Source of the DNA: Pontibacter sp. G13
Lineage (GTDB): Bacteria; Bacteroidota; Bacteroidia; J057
Assembly (NCBI RefSeq): GCF_031851795.1
Contig: NZ_CP134696.1
Coordinates: 6,572,001 to 6,636,000, forward strand
Length of the DNA: 64,000 bases
Direction of reading: 5' to 3'
Shown here: positions 44,000 through 52,759 of the stretch, piece by piece
How positions within the stretch are numbered: the first letter of the stretch is position 1
Layout: each line of letters starts with the position of its first letter
The notes under the pieces: model-generated
What the model was told of the DNA's origin: nothing
Seen by the model: the letters and a program-made list of their open reading frames with translations, nothing else
Databases searched by the model: none
Position numbers and translations under genes: made by a program

Positions 44000-45706
44000 A
44001 TGGACGACCTCGCCAAATTCGCCAACTTGACAAACTCGCGCGTTCTTCAGTACCCAACCCTGCCGCCTCGAAATTTCTATCTACAAGATGAGATTTTCCG
44101 TCATTTCATGAGGCGACTTTCCCCCGCAGCTCAATCCTACATCGAAGCAAGTTGGGAGCTTCTCGGAGAGCAAGTCACCAGCTCCATGGATCGCTTGTCC
44201 CTAGAAGCTGACCAGAATGGGCCGACGCTCAGCCTTCGGGACCTTTACGGAGAGCCACATGAGCAGGTGCAATTCCATCCCTCCTATCATCAACTTATGG
44301 GAATGGCAGTCTCCAGTAATATGCTTCGGGCGAAATGGGAGCCTACAGCTAGATCTCAGCATCAAGGCAATCGGAATTTCCTCTCATTTGGAGGCTTCTT
44401 TCTCTTCTCTCAGGGGGAAGCCGGAATCGGATGTCCGCTTTGCATGACTGATGGCGCGGCAACTGTACTGGATCGATATGGCGATGAGGAAATGCGGGCG
44501 CGCATTATGCCTCAGATTTTTACTTCGAATGCGCAAGATTTTTTCAGCGGGGCCATGTTCATGACCGAAAAGGCCGGTGGATCAGATGTGGGAGCCAATG
44601 TCGTTCAGGCGATCTCACAGCCTGATGGGACCTACCAACTCTTTGGCGAGAAGTGGTTTTGTTCCAATGTCAATGCAGAGGTAATCTTGGCGTTGGCTAG
44701 AACCCCCGATTCTGTATCCGGTATCAGGGGATTGTCGCTCTTTTTGATTGAGCGCAATCGTCAGGATGGGACCCGTAATTGGCTTGGGATTCAACGACTT
44801 AAAGATAAGTTGGGCGTGAGGTCCATGGCAAGTGCGGAATGTGTGCTGAATGGGACGGAGGCTCGATTGATTGGAGAGGAAGGAGATGGTTTCAAACTCA
44901 TGGCTTCGATGGTCAATCTCTCCCGAATTTATAACTCGATGTCGGGATTGGCCCTCATGCGAAGAGCGATGATCGAGGTCTGGTATTTCCTGTCCGGCAG
45001 GATTTCTTTTGGCAAACCTGCAATGGATCACCCACTCATCAGAACCAAGCTGATGGATATTGGCGCCAATTACCTCGCCAACTTCTACTTGACATGGCAC
45101 ATGGTTGTGCTCTCAGAACAAGCGGAACAAGGCAATCTCGAAGCCATAGCCGAACTCCGTTTCCTTACTCCGCTGGCCAAAAAGACGGTTGCCGCAGATG
45201 CAGTCGAAATGATTCAGGCGTGTATGGAACTCATGGGAGGTATCGGCTATATCGAGCAGGGAATTATGCCCAAATTGATGCGGGATGCGCTCGTATTGCC
45301 GATATGGGAAGGCGCCAGCAATATCATGGTATTGGATATGTTGCGTGCCAGTGAGAAGTCTGAGGGATTGGATATCGCCTGTCAGCACCTTGCAAGGAGA
45401 CTGGCTAGAAATTCTGAAGTTCCTCATTTGGCGCTGGAATTCGATCAAGTCCGAACCTTATTTGGAGAGCTGGAGGAGCACCCCCAAGAAATCCGAGAAG
45501 CTTCATCTAAGCCTTTGTTTGAGGCATTTGCACGCATGTACCAGTGGAACCTCATGCGGAGATATCGAGATGAAACCAGTGTGAAATGGCTTAGGCCAGC
45601 TACGAAATATTGGCAGAAAAAACACTGGGAAAAGGAACTCAACCTCTTTGCACCTCCAAGTCGAGAGGATCTGGCCGATCTTTGGGGATGGATGATGGAG
45701 TCTTAG
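44000..45706 (+). CDS. Acyl-CoA dehydrogenase family protein (AidB-like)
   Basis: A 568-residue flavoenzyme. The long N-terminus (about 1-150) and MFMTEKAGGSDVGAN (about 190-204) resemble the AidB/adaptive-response branch rather than short fatty-acid enzymes. FAD-binding and dehydrogenase-domain motifs include GEKWFCSNV, LGVRSMASAECVLN, GEEGDGFKLMASMVNLSR and CMELMGGIGYIEQG. It could oxidise an acyl-CoA or act like AidB on alkylation damage. It sits between a sensor kinase and its likely regulator, an unusual place for it. Confidence 0.88.
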   Translation: MDDLAKFANLTNSRVLQYPTLPPRNFYLQDEIFRHFMRRLSPAAQSYIEASWELLGEQVTSSMDRLSLEADQNGPTLSLRDLYGEPHEQVQFHPSYHQLMGMAVSSNMLRAKWEPTARSQHQGNRNFLSFGGFFLFSQGEAGIGCPLCMTDGAATVLDRYGDEEMRARIMPQIFTSNAQDFFSGAMFMTEKAGGSDVGANVVQAISQPDGTYQLFGEKWFCSNVNAEVILALARTPDSVSGIRGLSLFLIERNRQDGTRNWLGIQRLKDKLGVRSMASAECVLNGTEARLIGEEGDGFKLMASMVNLSRIYNSMSGLALMRRAMIEVWYFLSGRISFGKPAMDHPLIRTKLMDIGANYLANFYLTWHMVVLSEQAEQGNLEAIAELRFLTPLAKKTVAADAVEMIQACMELMGGIGYIEQGIMPKLMRDALVLPIWEGASNIMVLDMLRASEKSEGLDIACQHLARRLARNSEVPHLALEFDQVRTLFGELEEHPQEIREASSKPLFEAFARMYQWNLMRRYRDETSVKWLRPATKYWQKKHWEKELNLFAPPSREDLADLWGWMMES

Positions 45707-45856
45707 GCTACTACATCCTTTTCCACAAAGTCAAATAGGAGCTCTGGGGTTCTTCCTATCGGGGTAAACTGGGGTTTCAGGATGAAAAACAAGCGGTTGA
45801 GAGGCCCGATTGCCAATTGCAACCTCAATCTTTCGGCAATATTCTGAATAGGTGAT

Positions 45857-45864
45857 TATCTTTG
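45857..45864 (+). promoter_or_regulatory. Candidate -7 element abutting LytTR gene
   Basis: TATCTTTG is an exact TAnnTTTG match three bases before the preferred ATG 45868. TTTC at 45831-45834 could serve as an imperfect -33 at 22-base spacing. It suggests a leaderless transcript. Confidence 0.35.
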
Positions 45865-45867
45865 GAT

Positions 45868-46629
45868 ATGAAAATTGTCATCATAGAGGACGAACCAACA
45901 GCTGCTAGACGGCTAGAAAAGTTGGTTAATCAACTCGCCCCAGAAATTGAAGTTTTGGCCTCCTTGGACAGTGTTGAGTCCTCTGTCTCTTGGCTACAGG
46001 CTAATGCCCAACCAGATGCCATGATGTTGGATATTCAACTGGCAGATGGAGACAGCTTTGAGATTTTCAGGGAAGTGGACATCCAATGCCCAGTCATCTT
46101 CACGACTGCTTTCGACGAACACGCCCTAAAGGCATTTAAACATAACGGCATCGATTATTTGCTCAAGCCGATCAAAAAGGAGGAGCTTTCCGATGCATTA
46201 GGGAAACTGCAAGCTTGGACACCGGGAGATCAATCACCCGCTGATACCTACAAAGCATTGCTGGATGCTCTGCCTGCCAAAGATCAAGCCTTCCAAAAAA
46301 GATTGGTGATCCGATTTGGACAGCATATCAAGGCCATAGAGGTGTCTGAGGTCGCCTATTTTTACATCGAGTCTAAGGTGACGATTCTTCGGACCTTTGA
46401 AGGACGTGATTTTCCAGTAGATCAAAACCTAGATCAATTGGAGCAAATCCTCGATCCCGCCAAGTTTTTCCGGATCAATCGCAAATGCATTGTCAACGTC
46501 GAGGCGATCGACCAGATGTATACCTATTCCAAGTCCCGTGTGAAATTGACCCTAAACCCAGCCTTCTCTGAAGAAACCATCGTCAGTTCAGAGCGGTCCC
46601 CAAAGTTCAAAATTTGGTTGAAAGGATAA
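45868..46629 (+). CDS. LytTR-type response regulator
   Basis: 253 residues from ATG 45868; a TTG at 45862 is the longer option. The receiver domain (1-120) has IIEDEP at the start, phospho-acceptor Asp55 in MMLDIQLADG and the KPIKKEEL lysine. A LytTR DNA-binding domain (about 150-250) follows: RLVIRFGQHIKAIEVSEVAYFYIES, FRINRKCIVNVEAID. It is expected to pair with the propeller kinase at 40986. A terminator follows 26 bases after the stop. Confidence 0.93.
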   Translation: MKIVIIEDEPTAARRLEKLVNQLAPEIEVLASLDSVESSVSWLQANAQPDAMMLDIQLADGDSFEIFREVDIQCPVIFTTAFDEHALKAFKHNGIDYLLKPIKKEELSDALGKLQAWTPGDQSPADTYKALLDALPAKDQAFQKRLVIRFGQHIKAIEVSEVAYFYIESKVTILRTFEGRDFPVDQNLDQLEQILDPAKFFRINRKCIVNVEAIDQMYTYSKSRVKLTLNPAFSEETIVSSERSPKFKIWLKG

Positions 46630-46655
46630 ATCCTAAGATCCATACAGCGCATATT

Positions 46656-46685
46656 AGCCTACTGATTTGATCGGTGGGCTTTTTT
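46656..46685 (+). terminator. Terminator after LytTR gene
   Basis: An 11-bp stem (46656-46666 with 46670-46680, G-T pairs allowed) with TTG loop and TTTTT tail. Confidence 0.85.
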
Positions 46686-46925
46686 GTAAACTAGCTTTAG
46701 GTGCTTGATTTGCTGCTCCAGATGTTTCGGTCAGGAAAAATGAATGACATGAATCGGTGCGAATTTCTGAGATCTATGAATGCTGAGAACATATTCAGCG
46801 GGTGTAATCGCCAACTGGGAACCCTTTTTTTTCAGAGTTATGCTGAAATTCACTTTTTGAAGTATCATGTTGAACGGTAATCCTAAATGGTTTGATCTTA
46901 GGGCAACGTGATTCATGCTAGTACT

Positions 46926-47360
46926 ATGAAAAAAACCGCGTCTTATCTTATCCTGATCGTTCTCATTGGGTTGGGCATCGCTGGCTACGTCGGCTATCAG
47001 ATGTACAATAAACCCCATGCAGATCTTGCCTCTGAACAGCCAGATGCTGTCCTCTCAGCAACGGAATTATTTTCCGCGTATGAAGCGGATGAATCTACAG
47101 CCAATGCCAAGTATTTGGATAAGCGGCTGGAAGTCAATGGTACAGTTCAGGAGATTTCCCCAACACATGATGGGGGATATGTAGTTGTCTTGAAAGAAGC
47201 CGATGCCATGTTTGGAATTGGTTGTTCATTTCTCCCCGATCAAGCGGATGAAATTGGGAGCCTCAAAGCGGGTATGGAGGTGACCATTCGTGGAATTTGT
47301 ACGGGTATGTTGATGGATGTGAATTTGGTGCGATGTATTCTTCAAACAGCTTCAGAATGA
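46926..47360 (+). CDS. OB-fold tRNA_anti-like membrane-anchored protein
   Basis: 144 residues from ATG 46926 (a GTG at 46908 would add six). An N-terminal membrane helix (about 5-25) precedes an OB-fold domain of the tRNA_anti-like family (LFSAYEADESTANAKYLDKRLEVNGTVQEI ... GYVVVLKEADAMFGIGCSF ... AGMEVTIRGICTG). Such proteins are periplasmic with unknown ligands. The ATGA overlap with the next gene marks it as the first gene of the cytochrome/YceI operon. Confidence 0.85.
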   Translation: MKKTASYLILIVLIGLGIAGYVGYQMYNKPHADLASEQPDAVLSATELFSAYEADESTANAKYLDKRLEVNGTVQEISPTHDGGYVVVLKEADAMFGIGCSFLPDQADEIGSLKAGMEVTIRGICTGMLMDVNLVRCILQTASE

Positions 47361-48079
47361 TTTTATCAGCCTACTCACCTCGAAATCTGCTCATCATCGG
47401 ATTTGCGGTGATGATTTGGTCTGGATGTCAACACGATCCCGTGACACCCTCTGATCCCACTCCGGAAGTAGATCCTGAAGGGCCAGAGCTGTGTGATCCG
47501 GATACGATGTATTATGACGACCACATATTGCCGATTTTAGAGCGACGAGATTGTATTGCCTGCCATACCGCTTCCAACAATCTTGGGGGAGTTGTCCTGA
47601 CTTCCTATGATGAATTGATCCAGAGCGATATTGTGGACGTGAACGATCCCAATAGCAGCGAGTTGATACGTGTGGTGACTACCAATGACCCCGACGAAAA
47701 AATGCCGCCAGCTCCAGATACGCCACTTAATGAGCAGGAAGTCAACACACTCCGTACTTGGATTGGGCAGGGTGCATTAAATATCGCTTGTACCAGCGAG
47801 GAGTGCGATGTTTCAGATGTTAGCTTTTCCAGTGATGTGGAGCCGATTATTCAGAACCGCTGTGAAAGTTGCCACAGAGGTGCCGCGCCTCAAGGGGGAG
47901 TTCTCCTAGATAGTTATTCCTCCATTGCTCAATATGCCCGAAATGGTCGTCTCTGGGGGGCAATTAACCATGATACAGGGTTTGAGCCCATGCCTCCGGG
48001 CGGTCCCGACGAGAAATTGTCCGATTGCGAGTTGTTGACTATCAAGCAATGGATTACGGAAGACGCACCACAAAACTGA
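47357..48079 (+). CDS. Di-heme cytochrome-c-like lipoprotein
   Basis: 240 residues starting at ATG 47357, overlapping the OB-fold gene by four bases. A lipoprotein signal (Cys24 in IWSGC) anchors it. Two heme-binding motifs, CIACH (66-70) and CESCH (169-173), each sit in a repeat of the c-type cytochrome domain (LPILERRDCIACHTASNNLGGVVLTSYDEL; VEPIIQNRCESCHRGAAPQGGVLLDSY), and each repeat ends with MPP. It probably carries electrons in the periplasm or at the outer membrane. Redox partners are unknown. Confidence 0.88.
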   Translation: MILSAYSPRNLLIIGFAVMIWSGCQHDPVTPSDPTPEVDPEGPELCDPDTMYYDDHILPILERRDCIACHTASNNLGGVVLTSYDELIQSDIVDVNDPNSSELIRVVTTNDPDEKMPPAPDTPLNEQEVNTLRTWIGQGALNIACTSEECDVSDVSFSSDVEPIIQNRCESCHRGAAPQGGVLLDSYSSIAQYARNGRLWGAINHDTGFEPMPPGGPDEKLSDCELLTIKQWITEDAPQN

Positions 48080-48083
48080 GTTC

Positions 48084-48467
48084 ATGAACCTTCTTAAGTC
48101 TACGATTAATTGTTGTCTAGCGCTTTGCGTCCTCTCTCTGGCTGGTTGTTATTATGACAATGAGGAAGAGCTTTACGGAGGTTTGCCTGAAGCTCCCTGC
48201 GATACCACAGATGTCTCCTACACGGCGGATATCGTTCCCATTCTGGAGGATGACTGCATTGTTTGCCACAGTGGAAGTGTTCCTTCAGCTGGCATTTCCT
48301 TGGAAACCTATGCCGATGTAAAGGTACAGGCCGACAATGGGAGATTGGTAGGAAGTATCGCGCATCTACCGGGGTTCGATCCGATGCCTCAAGGTGGAGC
48401 CCAATTACCTGATTGCGAGGTCAACCAGGTGACAGCTTGGGTGAATGCCGGCGCTTTGGACAATTAG
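48084..48467 (+). CDS. Mono-heme cytochrome-c-like lipoprotein
   Basis: 127 residues with a lipobox (Cys22 in LAGC). One CIVCH motif (58-62) in the same repeat type as the upstream gene (VPILEDDCIVCHSGSVPSAGISLETYADVKVQADNGRLVGSI), ending DPMPQGG. Close similarity to half of the upstream protein suggests duplication. It starts five bases after that gene. Confidence 0.88.
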   Translation: MNLLKSTINCCLALCVLSLAGCYYDNEEELYGGLPEAPCDTTDVSYTADIVPILEDDCIVCHSGSVPSAGISLETYADVKVQADNGRLVGSIAHLPGFDPMPQGGAQLPDCEVNQVTAWVNAGALDN

Positions 48468-48493
48468 AATTTACACATGCAAAACCTACGTTT

Positions 48494-49045
48494 ATGAAAA
48501 CTCTCTTCTTGTTTGTTGGATTGGTCATGGCGACCTGTTCCCTACAAGCTCAAAAAATGATGACCCGAACTGGTCACATCTGGTTCTTTTCCGAAACACC
48601 AGTTGAAAATATCGAAGCCCATAACAATCAGGTGTCCAGTGTGTTGGATGGCGAAAGTGGCGCGCTCGTATTTGCGGTCCTGATGAAAGGATTCCAATTT
48701 GAAAAGGCGTTGATGCAGGAGCATTTCAACGAAAAGTATGTTCACTCCGACAAGTACCCTAAGGCTACCTTTAAGGGAAAAGTTGTGGATATGTCTGGCG
48801 TTAATCTGTCTGAAGATGGAACCTATGAGGTAGAAGTAGCTGGGACAATGAACCTTCATGGGGTGGATCAGGATATCAAAGCTCCGGGTCAGATTGTGGT
48901 CAAGGATGGTAAAGCTACCGCGAAGGCAGACTTTCCCCTTACCTTGGAGGATTACAAGATCAAAATCCCCGGTGCTGTCAAAGATAAAATTGCGGAGACC
49001 ATCACCATCCATGTGGACGTGGCCTACAACTCCGGTAACCCCTGA
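48494..49045 (+). CDS. YceI family protein (paralog B)
   Basis: 183 residues from ATG 48494, with a signal peptide (about 1-20, LQAQ). YceI barrel: MQEHFNEKYVHSDKYPKATFKGKV, MNLHGVDQDIKAPGQI, ATAKADFPLTLEDYKIKIP. In Bacteroidota this gene type is often found beside cytochrome-like lipoproteins and DUF5777, as here. It probably binds a lipid or quinone in the periplasm. Confidence 0.9.
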   Translation: MKTLFLFVGLVMATCSLQAQKMMTRTGHIWFFSETPVENIEAHNNQVSSVLDGESGALVFAVLMKGFQFEKALMQEHFNEKYVHSDKYPKATFKGKVVDMSGVNLSEDGTYEVEVAGTMNLHGVDQDIKAPGQIVVKDGKATAKADFPLTLEDYKIKIPGAVKDKIAETITIHVDVAYNSGNP

Positions 49046-49060
49046 TCCTAACGTCCTAGC

Positions 49061-49990
49061 ATGATGACTGTTCAATTCTGGAAGGAAGCCAAATGGCTTC
49101 TATTTTTGCTGTTGTGTTTTCCGTCTTCCACTTTCGCCCAAGATCCCGATAGCTTGCTGAGCATGTTGGAGGATATGGAGCCTGAGCGAATCGATTACAC
49201 TATCGCCACCTTCAAGGGTACCCGTCTTGGAAATGGGCATTCCATTGAGACTCCTGCCCCCGGTGTGCTGGAGTTTATGATCGAGCATAGATTCGGTTCG
49301 ATCGGGGATGGCCCATCCGAACTTTGGGGACTAGATCAGGCGTTTATTCGATTCGGGTTTGGGTACGGAATCACAGATTGGCTGACAGTAGGGGTTGGTC
49401 GAAGCAATATCCAAAAGACCTATGATGGCTATGTGAAGCTCAAGTTCCTACGCCAAAGCACTGGAAAACGTGTGATGCCGTTGACGGCTGTCTATGTGGG
49501 AGGCATGGCGATCAATACCTTGCCTTGGCAAGATCCGGACAGAACGAATTATTATTCTTCTCGACTCTCCTTTACACATCAATTGCTGCTAGCCAGAAAG
49601 TTTTCTGAAAGACTTTCCATACAGCTAATGCCCACGTTGGTTCACCGGAATCTCGTTGAAACCGTGGAGGATGAAAATGATGTATGGGCCATTGGGGTAG
49701 GGGGAAGATTCAAGCTGAATGGAAGCCTCGCTGTCACTGCCGAGTACTATTATCTTCTGCCCGGAAAGACTGCGGATGACTTTGTGAACTCGCTGACTAT
49801 TGGTCTCGATATTGAAACCGGGGGACACGTATTTCAGCTGTTGTTTACCAATTCATTGGGGATGACGGAGAATATCTTTATTCCCACCAATCAAGAAAAA
49901 TGGCTGGATGGCGATATCCATTTCGGATTCAACCTATCCCGCGTATTTACCATATCGAAGAAAAATCGCATTCCAAGCGATTGGAATTGA
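49061..49990 (+). CDS. DUF5777 outer-membrane beta-barrel protein
   Basis: 309 residues with a signal peptide (about 1-27, TFAQ). Family motifs: EFMIEHRFGSIGDG, GLDQAFIRFGFGYGITDWLTVGVGRS, KTYDGYVKLKFL. The strand pattern and Asn-ended C-terminus fit an outer-membrane barrel. Function unknown. Last gene of the operon; a terminator follows. Confidence 0.87.
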   Translation: MMTVQFWKEAKWLLFLLLCFPSSTFAQDPDSLLSMLEDMEPERIDYTIATFKGTRLGNGHSIETPAPGVLEFMIEHRFGSIGDGPSELWGLDQAFIRFGFGYGITDWLTVGVGRSNIQKTYDGYVKLKFLRQSTGKRVMPLTAVYVGGMAINTLPWQDPDRTNYYSSRLSFTHQLLLARKFSERLSIQLMPTLVHRNLVETVEDENDVWAIGVGGRFKLNGSLAVTAEYYYLLPGKTADDFVNSLTIGLDIETGGHVFQLLFTNSLGMTENIFIPTNQEKWLDGDIHFGFNLSRVFTISKKNRIPSDWN

Positions 49991-50023
49991 TTTGTTGATT
50001 GCTGTTTGATGATGAATGCAAGG

Positions 50024-50053
50024 AAGGAGCTGTCAAGATTGGCAGCTCCTTTT
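50024..50053 (+). terminator. Terminator of OB/cytochrome/YceI operon
   Basis: A 12-bp stem (50024-50035 with 50040-50051) with AGAT loop and T tail. Confidence 0.85.
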
Positions 50054-50074
50054 CTGTATAAGGTCAACAAAGGT

Positions 50075-51151
50075 TTATTGCTCCAAAAATAGGTCAGGAT
50101 GGAAGGTCGCCCATGCAAACCAGTATCCGACATATCCTTCCAATAGCGTCAACTGCTTCCCTGTACGAGGGCCCGAAACGCAATGGCCCATGAGATCCCA
50201 CCGGTTTCCTTCCTCATCTGCCATGACTACTTTTCCGCCATTTGGGACAGGCGAAAAAACCAATCTGTCTCCCTCTAGGACGGGTTTGAAGGCTATGGCA
50301 AAATCTCTATGGTGACTCCCGACTACCACCACTTCCTCTGGGCCGACAATTTCCTGAAAGACCTTGACGCCCTCTCCAAATACCTCCATGGGATATGCCT
50401 TAGAGTGGGATTTGGGACCACTCTTGGCTGCTACCACACCGAATACACGAACTTTTCGATCCACTCTCGGGTCATCGTGATTGATCGGAAAGGGGAGTTT
50501 AAGATGATTTTCCCGATAATCGAAATATGGGTAAAAGTTGTACTCATTGTCATACCCAGTATTGGCTGAGATGATGGAGGTTTCTGGGTACATTCGCTTC
50601 CATTCCCCCCAAGAGGTCATGACTAATGGATACATGTCTGGCATTTGGCGGACTTGGGAGCCTTGCACGCATTCCCCTCGCATCTGGGACCAATTGCTAT
50701 CTGTTTCCCGATCATAGGGAATGACATTGCTTTGGTGTAGAAGTCCTGAGATACCAAAGGTGGAGACTTTTCCGTCAATGACTCTGCTCCAGGCGGTACC
50801 GGTTCCAGTAAGTGGACAATAGATGATGGAAATAGGCTCTCCGGCGAGGGTATCATTGATGATCTCGTGCCAATCTAGCATTTTGACGGGATAGGCTCTC
50901 GCTTGGCCATTGAGTTCAATGCCCAGCACATGTTCTTCATCGGCTTGATATGATCCTAATACCAGTGGATCGATGGGAGGGAGATTCAGCGCTTCAATTC
51001 CGTCTTTGCCAACTCCGCCGTCGACGATTTCATCCAAAGGGATGAGCCAATCTAATTGCCAGGAAGGAGTATCAGGTTGGACAGATTCTGGCGTGCAAGC
51101 AATTAAACAGGTACATACCACGGCCATTCCCAGCCTATGGAAAACATTCAT
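50075..51151 (-). CDS. DUF3179 domain lipoprotein
   Basis: 358 residues from ATG 51151 (a longer frame to 51238 adds unlikely residues). A lipobox (Cys19 in LIAC) is followed by a DUF3179 domain with conserved EINDTLAGEPISIIYCPLTGTGTAWSRV, FGISGLLHQSNVIPYDR, SNWSQM and the C-terminal GHCVSGPRTGKQLTLL. The ordered Cys, His and Trp residues hint at metal or heme binding, but function is unknown. It converges on the cytochrome operon. Confidence 0.88.
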   Translation of the reverse strand: MNVFHRLGMAVVCTCLIACTPESVQPDTPSWQLDWLIPLDEIVDGGVGKDGIEALNLPPIDPLVLGSYQADEEHVLGIELNGQARAYPVKMLDWHEIINDTLAGEPISIIYCPLTGTGTAWSRVIDGKVSTFGISGLLHQSNVIPYDRETDSNWSQMRGECVQGSQVRQMPDMYPLVMTSWGEWKRMYPETSIISANTGYDNEYNFYPYFDYRENHLKLPFPINHDDPRVDRKVRVFGVVAAKSGPKSHSKAYPMEVFGEGVKVFQEIVGPEEVVVVGSHHRDFAIAFKPVLEGDRLVFSPVPNGGKVVMADEEGNRWDLMGHCVSGPRTGKQLTLLEGYVGYWFAWATFHPDLFLEQ

Positions 51152-51216
51152 CTCTGAAGTAGTTGAGGGTGGATGAAGGGATTCGTTGGGGCGAATCCTT
51201 GGGAATGGATTGCTAC

Positions 51217-51252
51217 AAAAAATGAAGGGAGGAAACATTGTTTCCTCCCTTC
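51217..51252 (-). terminator. Terminator of susC-susD operon
   Basis: A perfect 13-bp stem (51224-51236 with 51240-51252); on the minus strand a run of Ts follows (51217-51222). It lies between susD and the DUF3179 gene. Confidence 0.85.
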
Positions 51253-51294
51253 AAATATTCAAAAAGTTTGACTGATAGTCAATGTTCTATGGGA

Positions 51295-52746
51295 TTATTT
51301 GTCCCACCAAACTGGGCTGTCGAGGTCATCCGTTCCAGAAGCCAAACCAGCAACAGCAGTAGACCAGTGGTCGCTGTTCAAGTCACGCTCGGAAGTAGGA
51401 TATCCCTGACGCAATGGAATACCACCGTGAACGCTCAATGCAGCAGGTGCTGGAGAAAGCATTGGGTATCCAGTACGACGCCATTCGTTCCATCCTTCGA
51501 AACCTTGGAGGAAGAGTGCAACCCACTTTTGAGTACCGATCAATTCAGCACCGTTAGCGGCATCGTAAGCCACTCCTTCGCCACCGAGGTAGGTGGAGAT
51601 AGCGTCAGCGTCGGTGATTCCCCACTGCTCCATAGAAGCAGTTACAGCAGCATTGTACAATTCGCCAGCGTCTTCAGCAATCCATCCGCGTTGTGCAGCC
51701 TCTGCTTGGCAGAAGAGCATTTGCGCATAGGTGAAGATCGGCAGGGCAGAAGCCTGTCCGCGAACCCAAGTGCTGTTAGGGAAGGAAATCTCATCGTTGG
51801 TGATGGCACCAGCAGCAGCAGCGTCAACCCCGTAAGGCATTCCTGCGATAGACTGGGACAATGGAGCAGGATCTCCGAAAGACTCAAGACGAGGATCTCC
51901 CAATGGCTCCAACATGTCTACAACAGTGCTGGACAATCCGTAGTCAGTACGGGTCAGGAAACGAGCGAACCAAGGGTTTTGGTTGTTCGCGTCAGCCAAG
52001 TAAGGGTACATGATGTTCTCGGCGTTTGCTCCGATTACACCAGCAGCCATCGCCGCAGAGAATTGAGCTTGCGCAGTAGAAGCATCAGCCTCAGAAATGC
52101 GAAGCGCCATCTGCATGCGGAGGGAGTTGGCGAAAATTTTCCACCAATCCATGTTGCCACCCAACAAGAAGTCCCCTTCTACTGGAGCACCACCGTCCAT
52201 TTGAGCTACAGCTTCCTCCAACTCAGTGAAGAGAGACATGTAGATAGACTGCTGAGAGTCGTAAGATGGGTTGAAACGACCTTCCTCATCAGTGCCGCCT
52301 TTCAAGGCAGCAGAGTAAGGAACGTCTCCCCAACGGTCGGTGATCATCACAAAGTAGTAAGCCTTCAAGATACGCGCAACGGCGATCTGGTTGGCATTGG
52401 AACCACTCTGAAGCGCAAAAGTCATTGTCGCCTCGTCAGAGTTCAAAGAGATGATTTCCTCCAAGTCAGCCAAAGGACCTGTGTAGAAACCGTCAAAGTT
52501 GAAGTTGACCGTTTGGTAACGAGAGTCTTCTGTGTACTGAGTCTCGGCCAAGTACTGTGCGTACAGGGCTGCATTGGGGTCTCCAACCGGACCAGACAGG
52601 TTGCGGAGAACGTTGGTCAACAAAGTAGCCGGAGCAACCGCCGCAGGGTTGTTCGGGTTGGTTCTCAGCTCTTCACCGAATTCGTCACAAGCCGAGATAG
52701 AGGCGATCAGGAGGACCACCCAAGTGATATTCAATAATTTCTTCAT
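51295..52746 (-). CDS. SusD/RagB-type nutrient-binding lipoprotein
   Basis: 483 residues with a lipobox (Cys20 in SISAC). It resembles the SusD-like_2 group (TNPNNPAAVAPATLLTNVLRNL, YLAETQYTEDSRY, DRWGDVPYSAAL, WWKIFANSLRMQMALRI, EAAQRGWI, WVALFLQGFEGWNEWRRTGYP). SusD-like proteins are surface lids on SusC channels that capture oligosaccharides or peptides. It starts 13 bases after susC. TTA, CTA and TCA codons are absent for almost its entire length, a sign of very high expression. Confidence 0.93.
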   Translation of the reverse strand: MKKLLNITWVVLLIASISACDEFGEELRTNPNNPAAVAPATLLTNVLRNLSGPVGDPNAALYAQYLAETQYTEDSRYQTVNFNFDGFYTGPLADLEEIISLNSDEATMTFALQSGSNANQIAVARILKAYYFVMITDRWGDVPYSAALKGGTDEEGRFNPSYDSQQSIYMSLFTELEEAVAQMDGGAPVEGDFLLGGNMDWWKIFANSLRMQMALRISEADASTAQAQFSAAMAAGVIGANAENIMYPYLADANNQNPWFARFLTRTDYGLSSTVVDMLEPLGDPRLESFGDPAPLSQSIAGMPYGVDAAAAGAITNDEISFPNSTWVRGQASALPIFTYAQMLFCQAEAAQRGWIAEDAGELYNAAVTASMEQWGITDADAISTYLGGEGVAYDAANGAELIGTQKWVALFLQGFEGWNEWRRTGYPMLSPAPAALSVHGGIPLRQGYPTSERDLNSDHWSTAVAGLASGTDDLDSPVWWDK

Positions 52747-52759
52747 TGCTAAGGCTAGA

